From positions 32,080,501 through 32,144,500 of the forward strand of contig NC_080559.1 in assembly GCF_030253575.1 (NCBI RefSeq): a stretch of DNA of 64,000 nt, written 5' to 3'. The translations under genes and the position numbers were made by a program. This DNA comes from Rhododendron vialii (lineage: Eukaryota > Streptophyta > Magnoliopsida > Ericales > Ericaceae). Numbering within the stretch: position 1 is the stretch's first letter; each line of letters begins with the position of its first letter. Below, piece by piece: positions 48,633 to 61,700 of this stretch. The notes under the pieces were generated by a model. The model was given only the letters and a program-made list of their open reading frames with translations. It ran no database searches and had not been told where the DNA came from.

Positions 48633-49724
48633 TTTTTCATCCCGATTCAGACGTTGAGCCTCAAGCAAAAAATGGCTTGATATGTATTTTGCTCATCACA
48701 AGGTTATGGCATGGTATAATGAAGAAATAAAGGACTCGTTTACATCGACAAGTCACTGGATTTGGGAACGTCTCGAGCGGAATTGTTTTCACTTTCGAGA
48801 GCTTTTCACCTCCTCATCTACATCTATTCTCGTTTGCGGATCAAAAAAAAAAAGATCTACTATTCTCGTTTAAGAGCATCTCCGACTCCCAACCATCGAC
48901 CACCCGCGGATAAAAAAAAACCCATCGACCGCCCCTTTCCTTTCTTCCTGACTCCCTTCTCCATCTCTCTCTCTCTCTCTCTCAAATTCTAAAGAAGCTC
49001 GAAGAAACTAGCAAGTCGAAACCTCGAACCAAAGCTTTGATCTAGAACAGGTAATCACTCATTTTCCCCCTAAAGTTCTGTTACTTTCTGTATATTTTTC
49101 AATTTTGGTTAAAATCAGTTTGCGGTCATTTTTGAAAACCCCCAAATCTAAGAATACTGCCTTCGTTGGAATTCGCCTTTGATGGCACTTATATTACACA
49201 TACATACATACATGCATTTACAGTTTACATTTTTCTTCATCTGATTTCTGCGGTTTTAGATGGAAACAGGTCTTAATTAGGACTTCTTTTTTCTTTTCTT
49301 TTTTTTTGTTGGGGGGGGGGGGGGGGGGGGGGGGGGTGGGTTTTTTTTGATTCTGCCAAAGCTGCTCGTGGGTTGGGCTTGACTCGTTTAGCAGTCGAAC
49401 CGAATTCGAGTTTTTGGCTTGTTTACTAAATGAGTCATCTCAACACTCAAAAGCTTGGCTCTTCAAACTCGAGCTTTGGGCTCGTTTACTAAATAAGTCC
49501 GACTGGAACACCGTAAAACTCGGTTTGGTTTGGCTCGGCTTGTTTCGACCAAATCCTCTACGACACCCGTTCCGCTACCATCTCTCTTGGCCGCCGCCAC
49601 CGCCACCACCACCTCATCATATCTAAAATTTGGTCGGCCACAGTAGAGAGAGGATCTGAACTCTGAAGCCTCTAATATTTCATTTTCTTCTCCGTTTCAT
49701 TACACAAGGAGAGAGAGAAATAGA
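48633..49724. other. VPS33 upstream region, probable leader
   Basis: The stretch contains a (CT)10 tract (48964-48983) and a plausible leader-intron donor (GAACAG|GTAATC at 49051). It also contains a run of 26 G (49311-49336) and a segment of GGCTCG/CTCGTTTA phrases (about 49370-49550) of a dispersed repeat. A leader exon ending at 49050 would fit the CT-rich 5' ends of neighbouring genes, but I could not choose its acceptor with confidence. Confidence 0.45.
49311..49336 (+). repeat. homopolymer run of 26 G
   Basis: Twenty-six consecutive G follow a T-rich stretch about 390 bases before the VPS33 start codon. Such a run is rare in plant DNA, could form a G-quadruplex and is hard to sequence, so its length may be an assembly estimate. 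Confidence 0.9.
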
Positions 49725-52700
49725 ATGGCTCAAATTCCTAATCTGGACAACGCCCCTATCAATCTCACATCCATAAGGTACATCCAGTAATCACTCACAT
49801 TTCCACTTGTTTTTTCGTTACTGTCGTTCTATCAAGTTTAATTAATTTTGTATCCTTTCGTGTTTTGTGTGAAATCATCAGAGATCAATCTCAGAAGGAG
49901 CTCATCACTATCCTGAAAAATGTGAGTTTCAATCTCATGCGCAGCAAAAAACTCCGCGTAATTTTGCGTTACTTATATACGTGTATGTGTTTTTCTGACC
50001 TGAATTCAAGTAATTCTTGTGCAATGGTAGATTCGAGGAAAGAAGTGTTTAGTCATCGATCCTAAGCTTGGAGGCGCTCTCTCTTTGATTGTTCAGACCT
50101 CACTCCTCAAGGTTTGCAGCAGTTGTAGTTGTTTTCATTTTCGTTGCTTTTCTTGTTTAAATTTGTGAATCAATAAGTCACTGACATTTACTTGTAGTGT
50201 TAGCGTCTTTTTTATTTTATTTTATGAACTGCGTAAAACTTGTTTCATTTAAATAGGCCCCCCGCTAGTCGACAGTGGGATTGGTCCCGAATTAGTGGAG
50301 GTGCACCCAAGCTGGCAACAAACTCATGGGGTCGGGTGTTTAGTTCTCATTTTCAAAGATTATGACGACAAGTCCTAGGGGGCTTCTTTCTTCTTAAGAA
50401 ATCCCTACCTTTTTCATAGTGTGAGCTGGGAGTAGCTCCGAAAAGTGAAATTAGACTAGCTGAAATGGAAAGATGCATTCATGATTCACCAGTTAAGTTA
50501 AGAAAACAGAAGCTGGAAGAAAAAAAAAAACAAAAAACTTTGCTGTTACGGTCCCACAGTCAGTCAGGCAACCTGACCCATTTCGAACAAGCACACCTGA
50601 GTTGTAAGGAAAAATTGTTAAAGCACCGAACTTAGAACCAATTGGCAGGAGAGTCCGCCCAGGCTCATATACTAGGTTTGGAGGTTATATTTAACTAATA
50701 TGGGACAAGCTCTAACATTCCCCCATACGCGCGACCCTTGACTCACATGTGGTGAGATAAACAAACGATACAACACATACGAGTCAGGGGTCGCACATGG
50801 AGAGGAACAAATGATCCATAACACATGGATCATAACGAACAACAGTGCACTTATGGCACAAACAAGGGGGAACAAATTTTTCGAAACCCTAGTTCTGATA
50901 CTATGTTAAAACATCCAATTCAGAACCAATTGGCAATGAGTGGAAAGACTTCCCAAGCTCATATACTAGGTTATATTTAACCAATGTGGGACAATCTCTA
51001 ACAAAATTAATAATAAAACTCGTTTTTGGTATTTTGCTTTCAAAATCAAGAAAAATTGTCAAATGTATTGTGTGCAAGCAGGAACACGGGGTAGAATTGA
51101 GGCATCTTACTTCAGAACCAATTCAAACTGAATGCACCAAAGTGGTTTACCTTGTTCGAGCTCAGATTGATTTGATGAAGTTTATCTGCTCTCATGTTCA
51201 TGCTGATGTTTCAAAAGGACTTCAAAGAGAGTATTTTGTTTACTTCGTTCCTCGGCGTGCAGTTGCATGCGAGAAGGTCAGTTTTCTTTATTTTGGTGTT
51301 TGGTCAGTTGTAGCCTTGTAATAATTTACTCAATGATCAAATTGCATGTACATATTTGTAGTGAACCTTTATGTGATGTAAGGACTTTATTTGTCGATTT
51401 TTGTAGATACTCGAGGAGGAAAAAATTCATCATTTGATGACTATTGGGGAGTACCCCTTATACATAGTTCCTTTGGACGAGGATGTATTATCTTTTGAAC
51501 TTGACCTCGGCTTTAAAGTAAGTTTTTTATTGCCAGCCTTGGTCGTTTTCCTAAATTATGACCCTTGCGCTAATGTCCAAGAGTTTTGTTTATACTTGAC
51601 AGGAATGTTCAGTTGATGGGGATATGAGCTCTCTTTGGCATATAGCAAAAGCAATTCACAAGCTTGAGGTTCATAAATTAGTTGACTTGACTTGACTGAA
51701 AAATGAAATAATCATGTCTTCAATACCGTTTTCGTATCTGAATAGCACCAAAGAGATTTTTTTACAAGTACTTTTGAATCTATGGGCAAGTTCGTATTGC
51801 ACCTGTCCATCTAACAGTTCTCATGGTTTCATGAACTGTAGTTTTCTTTTGGACTGATACCAAATGTGAGGGCCAAAGGCAAGGCATCAGTTCGTGTTGC
51901 TGACATTCTGAATCGGATGCAAGCTGAAGAGCCTGTTAACTCCTCTGATGTAATTATGCAGCATTCAGCTCCTTTTCATGCTACCGTTCAAGACATTGTT
52001 CATGGTCAGACAATCTGATCTGTTTTTTTCTACAGATGGGTGTGCCAGAGATTAATACTCTCATCCTTCTGGACAGAGAGGTAATTTTTTTTCCTATTTA
52101 GTTCAGCTCAACCACAAAACAGTACTTTATTAACACTTTGTTGCAAATTTTGGTGGTCCATATCTTTGTTGTCTTACACGAAATTATTGCAAGGGTAAAT
52201 GTAGAGCCCAAACACTTTGTTTTGATTTTGTTTCCTCTAGAGAAAACAAAAATAAGGAAAAACAGATTGAAAAACTGATAAAGAGGATTTTGTAGATGCA
52301 CAAAACAATCTCTTGTTCTTCTATTCGATAGATTTCCATGGAGATGTGGGGAATATTAGGGAGAAAGAGACTTGATAGAGTGTATGGGATAGTTGGTTTT
52401 GGCAATAGTCATGTATTCTGGGTTCTCTCTTTTGTGTAAGTCTTTTGACAGTTTTGATCTGTTGGTGAGTGTACATTGTCAATTCTTGAATGTGACACAC
52501 ATGGCATTACACAAGGACCGTTTGAACAAATACAAGTGGTACGCGATGTAGTGGCATTGGTACGGTCATGGTATTGTAAGTGGTGGTGATGGCGGTGGTG
52601 GCATAAGATTATAAGAAGCCTAGTAAAACAACTGATTTAGTTTGTTTATTGGATCCATGTTGGAGGGTATTTTTCTCCCCTATGAGAAATTAGAATGGAT

Positions 52701-55700
52701 AATCGAGTTGGAGGAGCACTCCCACTCTTTTTGTTTTCACCATTCAAACATGAGGATGGGAGGAAGGGGCTAGAATGGACACTTTTTTTTGTTTTTCCCT
52801 TTCAAACATAAGGATGGGAATAAGGTGCTAGAATGGGCATTCCATTCTAGCCCCTTCCTTTATAAGAAACATGGTATTGAAACAATTATGACACTGAGCA
52901 ATATGCGCTGCACTCATTTTCCTGTATAATAACATGAGATCCAAATGGTTTACTGTTGTGGTCTTCCTTTCTTTCTCTTTGACTCTCATTATACAGCTTG
53001 TTTTCTGTAAGTTATTCACTCATGCTTCGACTACTTGCACGTGCAATTATCCTCCTTTAAAATCTCGACTCTTTGCACGTGCAATACCCGTCACCTGAAA
53101 AACTATTCTCCAACCAGAAAAGGCAACCTTAGAAGGGCTTTACCTTTCCAAACTGTTCTTGGGTTTACCGATCCTGAACAAGTCCATCTAAGACGAAAGG
53201 AAGAAAGCTATGATCAAAGCTGTTAAAGAAGTTGAAGACGAATGATTAGATGTGTCTTTCAGTTAAGGATTGAGGGCTGCCCCGTCCGTCTGCCCCTGCT
53301 AGCATTTGACTTTGCTCAGGGGCTAGGCCCTGAGTCTTTTGTTAAGGGGAACCGAATCCCATTACCAAAATCACGATTGGATAATAAGGGTAGTTACCAT
53401 TCCCTATTCGTTTCGATCCTTGTTCTTGGTCATTGTGGCAGAACTACGTTAGCTGGTGCGGTGTGGTAAGTGCAGCACACAAGCTTGATGAGGAACAACT
53501 AAGCCAGTGGTAGCCTTGTCACAGACCAGAAGGATGATACAAGGCCGGATAGTGAGGATATTTGCTGTGATACTGGTGTGTTGACTTCCCACTGAGAGAG
53601 AGGTGCACGTAACCAACTTATCAAACACGGTGTTCAGCTGACTTGCACTGTTAAACCCCTGATGTATTGGAAAATTGGAATTAGGCACCCTTCTTTCGGG
53701 TATTGTCTAGTCCCACTACCAAGAGCCCTACTTCTTCCATGGTGTGTATAAGAGCTGCAAAGGTCATTACTACTCCCAGGAGATTATGGTTGTCTCTGTG
53801 AAGTCAAATGTACTCCATCCTGCTTAGCAGCCATCGCATGCCTAAGATTATCAGAGGACTGCTTATCTTTTTCTAAAATGCTAGCCAAACACCTGCTGCT
53901 ATTAACCTTTGGTTCTATTCCAGTGTACTTGGCATATCGTAATTACAAATTACATATCATTTGGAATGATTACTATGTATATTGAGGAGTTCAGAAATGT
54001 TACCATCTTGATGCTGATGTGTTACTTGAGGATTTCTGGTCATGTATTGGAGGGTTTTATTATAATTTTTCTTCTAACTTTGATGCAGGTTGACATGGTT
54101 ACTCCTATGTGTTCCCAGTTGACATATGAGGGGCTATTGGATGAGGTAAAAGCTTGCACATTAGGACTATAAGTCTATACACAATATTTTACTGGCACGA
54201 AAAAATGATTGTGTAATTTGTTGCATCACAGAAAAACTTGAGTTGAGAGCAGAATGGCTACTACCAGTTAGTTAAATAACCAAAGCTCAAAGCTCAAGCT
54301 TAGTCTGCATAATTCGTTGGTTTTTACTTTTGGTAGCTCCTTATCATTTCCTTATTTTCATTTAGTATGGCGAGGGGCATAATCAGTACGTTATTCAGGA
54401 GTGAGAGTTTGACCAAAAGAAGCATGGGGTCTACTTATGGCCTTTCTTGTTTGGCACTCACACAATTTCATTGCCAAACATTGTTGAGTACCGTGTTTGG
54501 GCCCTAAATGCACTATTGGGCTCCTAATTGCAGTTCCCAAAGGGAGTGGTCATGCTAAATCATGTAAAGCATATTGTGCCACGCTTATTATCTTAAGAGT
54601 ATTTTCTTGTCCCTTCCATGCAACATGAAATGTGATTTGAAGAATTTCTTTTTTATGTTTATATATTTTTTTCTATTTTGCATAAGCCATCTTCAATAGC
54701 TGACATGCAGTTTCTACGTGTCAATAATGGTGCTGTGGAGCTAGATTCATCTGTCATGGGTGCCCAACAAGAGGGGAAAAAGATCAAGGTGCCACTTAAT
54801 TCGAGGTAAACTATGTTTACATGTACCACTTTGCTACGTAACCCTGAGGACATTTGTGTGTTTCCATCAGTATTCTCATTAACATCTCTTTAATGTTGGT
54901 TGGGTCCTTTGGTTTAACTGTTTAAGAGAAGAAGTGTTGTTATTTTACATATCACTGTTGATGGGGTTGTGGAGGAATAATTTTGGTCTCGGGAGTGGGG
55001 TTGAATGTTTCAGCATGCTGCAACATGCTTTTTATATTTCGAATTCACTTTTTAAATACTTCGTTTATGCTTTTATTCACAATTAATTGTTCACATTTAC
55101 TGGAAAAACAATTAAATATTCATAGTTGCAAGCACATTATTCGTTTGATGCAGGGCAGAGGTGTACAAAAGTAGCAAGGAAGTTATAACTTGCAGATCAT
55201 ATACTTCTAAGTACCCTAAACACTCACTGCTCGTTTGTTTGTGATTAAAATTTTGGATGGAAGAAGGGGATATAATAAGAGGGGGATATGATTGAAGGGA
55301 GGGATTAACATTTCTATTTTGCCCCCAAAGAATTGTGTAGAAGGTGCCCTTGGTGTCCAAGGGGTATTTGGTAATGCTCTGAGCCGGATAAAATTTGGAC
55401 ACCCTCAGGGGTGTCTAAAACTTATCCCCGTTGAAGGGGATATGTATATTTGGGGAATTACGTATCCGGGAGGGAAAACGAAACAAACACCAACTAAACT
55501 CAACCTGGATTTCTATATCCAGCTCCTATATCCCATCAACACACAGGCCCTAAGCACAACATCCACACACAATTTTTAGCCCTGGTGAAGATGTCGATTC
55601 ATCCTGTCTTGTACTAAACACAAATAATGGTGCTTGTTTTAGCTATTGAACTACTTGAGATGATGAAGAGACCAACTTTTGTAAATATTCCTAGAACTTT

Positions 55701-58700
55701 GTTTGCAATTTAAGGGAGAGTGATTATGGAGCATGATACTTGCTGACTTTACTTAAAGCTCCTGTGTTTTTTATGTTGGTCATATTGTTATTCTGCTAAG
55801 AAGGATTGTGGACATGACAGGAAACTGTTTGGTCATATTGTTATTCTGCTAAGAAGGATTGTGAACATGACAGGAAAATGTAATGGTTGTAGCATATTTA
55901 TCATGGACTTTTAGTGCAGGGAACGTTCTGTTTTACTCTATGCAGGCCCTTTTGTCCCAATATTTGTTTTAGAGAAATCTGTCTGATTAATAAACTCCTT
56001 CTTTCTTTTGTTATGTGTTTGTCAATTTGATTTTTGATTGCCTTCTTTTTTTCACTTTTTTTTCTAACAAAAGGTACGAGTCCACAAATTTTACTGCTTA
56101 GTGGTTTTGTTGAAGTTTGGATGGTTTATTTCTTGCATTGCGCTTTTGTCCAATGTCTATTTTTCCCTTTATTTTGGCACATTGATTTACTCTTGCATTG
56201 TCGTCTTTTCAGTGACAAACTTTTCAAAGAGATTAGGGATCTCAACTTTGAAGTTGTTGTCCAGGTTGATCTACAATACTTCAAAACAATCTCTATGAAC
56301 TAGTTGTTCATTCTCTTATTATGGTTTTCTCAATGTTCATTTGCTTCTGAAGTTGAGTTTGTTTCATCATTCATGTTGGAGTTCTACTTCTTTAGTTGCC
56401 ATTTACGCTATGATTGCAGGTTCTACGTCAAAAAGCAACATCCATGAAGCAAGACTACACGGAGATGACAACTACGGTATGTCTGTAGAATTCGCCAGTG
56501 AACCTTTACTCTTTGCCTTCTATTCTCATGACTGGGATTATTGAGTTGCAAGCTATTGATGCAATGATCTCTATGTAAGCAAAAGATTCTTACTAAATGA
56601 TTAAATCGGTACTCGCATGGTGCAAACTCTAAATCTGATGCGATTAGTCCTATAATTTCAAAGTATATGCTGAGAATGTTTGTGTCTTGTTTTCTTGTTC
56701 TAATGTGCTCTCATCCAATTGTTTACAGACCCAGTCAGTGTCTGAACTAAAGGATTTTGTCAAAAAGCTGAACTCATTGCCAGAAATGACTGTAAGTTAG
56801 TTCATTTATGATTATATTCCGTCTGCACTCCGAAGGACAAGTTGAAATGGTTACTTCTTGGTGTTTTAGAGGCATATAAACCTTGCTCAGCATTTGTCAA
56901 CATTTACGTCAAAACCATCATTTCTTGGTCGGCTAGACATGGAACATACAATTGTGGAGGCTCAGAGCTATGACATGTAAGCTATATTGGAAGTTTTGTT
57001 TCCAATTTTCAAAACTGTGGTTGTTTCATATTTTCACACTACATACATCTGTGCCATGAAAATTGTCTCAGAGATGCAAGGGTTTCCCTGAATACTTGGC
57101 TTCCACTAATGATCATCCAATTGTAAATACTTGATAGCAGCTTCTTTTGTTTCACCTGGAGAAATTCAACCTTATAGTTTTGTAGTCACTTATCTGCTCC
57201 CAAGTTGTCGTTTTTAGTTTTCTCATTTTGCACGGTTGACTTATTTAATCTTGAAAAATGTGTCCCCTTAGATTTTATATATGTTACAAATTTCAATGTA
57301 GCGGAGTATTATACCCAGGTTCCTATCTCTTCGCCTACAATTTTCCTCCATCTATCTCCTCAATACAAAGAACACTGGAAGTGACTTCTATTCTGTTTTC
57401 TCCTTTATCTATTTTTGGAAATAACAGTAAATATTATTCTTTCTAGAAATGAAAAGCATATTCCTCTCTCACATGTAAATGGAATGCTTTGTTGCACTAA
57501 AAAAAATAGAGTAAATGGGACGCTTCTTGGAGTAGTTACTTCTGTATCTGTAGCACGTGGTCAGTCTCTGGAATTTGAGATGCATTGGAGTTGGAGGTCT
57601 TGAACTTTTTTGATTGATAACCATATTCTTTGCTACCATGAAAATTAAATGATTGGTTTTGGCTTTTGATCATCCAGCTTGAGCATGAGGGAAAAATTGA
57701 TCATCGACCAAGGGGGTAAATTATTAGTGCAAGTGTTGCTAAGTCACAGATTAAATAAAATCCTATTACGTTCAAGAATTCAAAACTGTTACAAGTTCAC
57801 ATGACACCAATTGTTTTCCTCGAATGTCTTCTATTAGCTCCTGTGTCATCTATAATTAGAACAGGTACTGCTTCTTGTTAGTGACATGTGTATTGTTATT
57901 CTACTTTTCACCACGTCATGTTTTCAGGTTCTTTACGGTGGTTAAATAAAATCCTATTACATTCAAGAATTCAAAACTGTTACGAGTTCACATGACACCA
58001 ATTGTTTTCCTCGCATGTTCTTCGATTAGCTCCTATGTCATCTATAATTAGGACGGGTACTACTTCTAGTTAGTGACGTGTGTATTGTTATTCTATTGTC
58101 TGCAACTCGCAAGTGATCTTCATCACATAATGTTTTGAGGTTCTTTACAGTGGTTATAGTAGTTCTATTGTAATTATTTTCCCGAGGGCATGTAATTCAA
58201 GCAAGGAGCTAATGCAATTTATGACTGCAGATGCTTTGATTACATTGAAGAAATGATCCACAAACAAGAACCTCTTGTCAGTGTCCTACGGCTCCTCATC
58301 TTATTTTCTGTTACTAATGCAGGGTTACCAAAGAAGAATTTTGACTACTTGAGGCAAGTTTGTATGAAGTTTATGTCAATTCCTCAAATTTTGCTCACCT
58401 GAATTACTGTGGTGAATGCTCTTTGCATTACCTTCATACTTTGTCACTCTTGTTTTATAGGCGGGAGCTGCTTCATTCCTATGGTTTTGAGCACATGGCT
58501 ACTCTGAATAGTCTAGAAAAAGCAGGATTACTTAGAAAACAGGTTTAAGAACATCCGAATTTTGTTACATAGCATTTCTTTGTTTTCCACTCAAAGTCTA
58601 GCAACCAAGTTTATCCGCTGTTTGTAGACTCAGATTCGTTCTACACCCTTGTTTTGCAGGAGTCAAAAAGTAACTGGCTGACAGTCAAACGTGCTCTGCA

Positions 58701-61700
58701 ACTTGTGGTTGATGATACGGACACAGCCAAGTATTCTTCTTTTTAACCATGTGATGATTGTATGCTTATTTTTACAAGATCAGTTAAATATACTTCTGTT
58801 GGTTACAAATTGAAGTCAGAAGATGTGCTAATTCAGTATAGTTGGATTCTTGGCCATCACCATAGTGTCCATTGTGCAACAGTTGGAGTTAGCTTTATGG
58901 TTCAAATTTGCAACGCAAAGCATAAAATTGTCTGCTCCTTAACATTTATATGATACTGCATTTAGTTATCATTTTCATCACCATTCTTTTCTCTTTCTTT
59001 GCTTTTCTTTTCTGGATAATCATGACATTAATAGTTTAGAAGAGATGTCAAGCAGCTAGAGGCATTCACCCTATTGCTAAATGGACTGCATGGCATCTAC
59101 ACAGAATTTTAAAGTCCATTAGCGAAAAGTAGCTCATGTATGGAATCAATCAAAGGGAAATAGGACTCAGCAACTCGCTAACCTTTCCTATAACCAAGAC
59201 GCAAGCAACAGATACCTTGGTATCTTGAACCTCAAGGGCTTCTGGTTGGATTTAGAGTTGGGGAAACTTTAGTCACCTCTCAATGAATTAGTCGATGATT
59301 TGCCGACTCTTCAGCTTTTCTCACATGTGGCCCCAGTTTGGAATAAAGTACGGTCTCCTCCCCAAACTGTATAGGGTAAGAATAAAATCCTATGCTACCC
59401 GGCCAAATAAACAGATAACTATACTGTGCGTGAACTGTCCTGCATTGCATCTCATTCTCCCGCCAAACAAGAATATCCACCAGATGGAGGATCTCAGATT
59501 CTCAAGCAAATTTTTGCTACCATGTCCAGTTCTCAATCTGGAATTGCCCAAATTTTTGCAAACCGCCTGACTGTGATGGCTCAAGCCAAGCATAATTTTT
59601 CGGCTGTCAGCTATAATATTTTACAAGTTTAGAGATGCCAAAATTTGTTGAACTCTCAACCTTGGATGACACTTGAGGCTTATAATAGAGTTTGACACAC
59701 AACCTGCATGTGATATGCTTGAGAATTATACATCTCTCAGCATTTTCATTGTCTCATTAAAAGTCTTTTTATAGAAGCTGAATTAGCGTCTTAGATGCTA
59801 GTTTAGTCTCCCAAACACCGGAACAACTCGAATATAACTGAGATAGCAACTACATTTTGAAATGTGTAGGATGTACGTCTAGGGCTTTCACCGATTCTAA
59901 TCATCGCCTGTTGACACTTGACTGGTAAACTTTCACAGTGATAGGGAAAGCTTAAGAATGATATTGTTTTATACAATAATAATAAAAATTTATTGAGTTT
60001 GATGCCGGGTTGACTATCATAACTTCTGCAACATCTTGAACTTCAGCATGCAGCTATATGTAAATTGAGTACTTTCTACCTGTTTCTAACATTGTATTGG
60101 ATCACTATACAGTCCAACAATGTATGAACTTCGGTCTAATGTTTTTATTATTTTGAAATTTAGAGTTCCTATTGTCTTGCTTCTGACTTCTTGATTGATT
60201 TTCTTGTGTGGCAGCCCGAATGATATTTCCTACGTTTTTTCTGGATATGCACCTCTCAGCATTCGCCTTGTTCAGCAAGCAGTTCGATCCGGATGGTTAG
60301 TTTAATTTATGTACTCTGAACTAGGTATCTGTTGTTGTTGACTGGCCAAACTACTCTATTGATCTTGTGTTAATCCTGCATGCCATGAATCTGGATACAT
60401 GGAAGGAAAGTTTGTCTTGATACCTATTATCTAACATTTACAAGGAGAACCACTCTCCAACAGTACAATAACAGTACACATGTAATCCGTTTTTACTATT
60501 TTCCTTTAGTTCTCTACTATTTTTCAGAACCAGCACGATATTGCTAATCTTCCTAATCTTGTTTGGTTCAGTTAGAATAGCTTTAAATGACCTATCATCT
60601 CAATATGGTCAATTCTTAGTTAATGACTATTTGATCCTTCAAGGCGTCCTGTTGAAGAAATACTGAAGTTGTTGCCCGGACCACATTCAGAAGCAAAGCG
60701 AGTTAGTGCTATTCTAGATTTTGTTTGTTGCACTACATTTTTTATTTGTTTTGTTATCTATCTATTGTTTGATTTTCTTTTTTAATCTGTTGATATATTT
60801 CTGCAGAGTGGATTTGCAAGCAGTCCATCTCTTGACACACTTCCCGGGACTCCTAGTTTGGACAAGTATGTTTTATTAACTGTATCCCTAATATGTAAAT
60901 GATCTTATGTTCATTTTTCCTAGCACTCCTAGATTTCCTATGCAGTAGCAAGATGCAAGCAATACTGCCATGTACATAAATCAATTCAATTCCATTGAAT
61001 ATACAAACACTGCATGTACTGATAGAAGCTTGCATAATACGTGTGGCATCTTAAGTTCAGAAAATTTGTTTGCCAGCCAAAGTATTGAAATTATGCAGTA
61101 TTCTTACATTAAGTGATAGCAAATCTGAGTCTTTAGTCATGCAGGCCATATGCAAGCAGTGTTGGCATTGTCAATGTCGCAGTTATGATGGGGTGTTATT
61201 GCAATGATTATGGTGCTGATTGGGACCTGTTGTTTATCCCTTTTTAGTTGCGAGCCTCGGGACTCAATTTTGAGGCGGTCGTACCTCTATTCCCTTCATC
61301 CGAAATTGTTTCTCTTGGTTGATCTCCCATAAATAAGTCAATGTACCTAAATTAGTAAAATTCCTTTTCTGCCCTTTCCTTTTGCAATTTGGAAGTAACT
61401 TTGAAATGTTGAAGAAAACTTTCCAGTAACTTTTTACGTGCAAAGATTAGATCCCTTTGGAAGTTGAGTTCTCCAAAATAGACGAATACCTTGGGATGGA
61501 GGGAGGATTATTTTTTTCAGGAACTTATGTGGTTCATGTGGATATTTTCTGGTAAAAAGAATGTGGATATTTTATGCATTACACTTTTAATCCTAATTAG
61601 AGAACCTTTGTTTCAAAATGGTGCCTGAATGTCTAAGTTCAGTTTTTCTTGTTTCTTTTCCATATGTGATAGTTAAGCTTGACACTTTTTGACATTTTTT

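Noticed and set aside
49051-49724. Leader intron of VPS33
   Set aside because: The donor at 49051 is good, but several weak acceptors are possible and none stands out. Left as a remark, not a feature.
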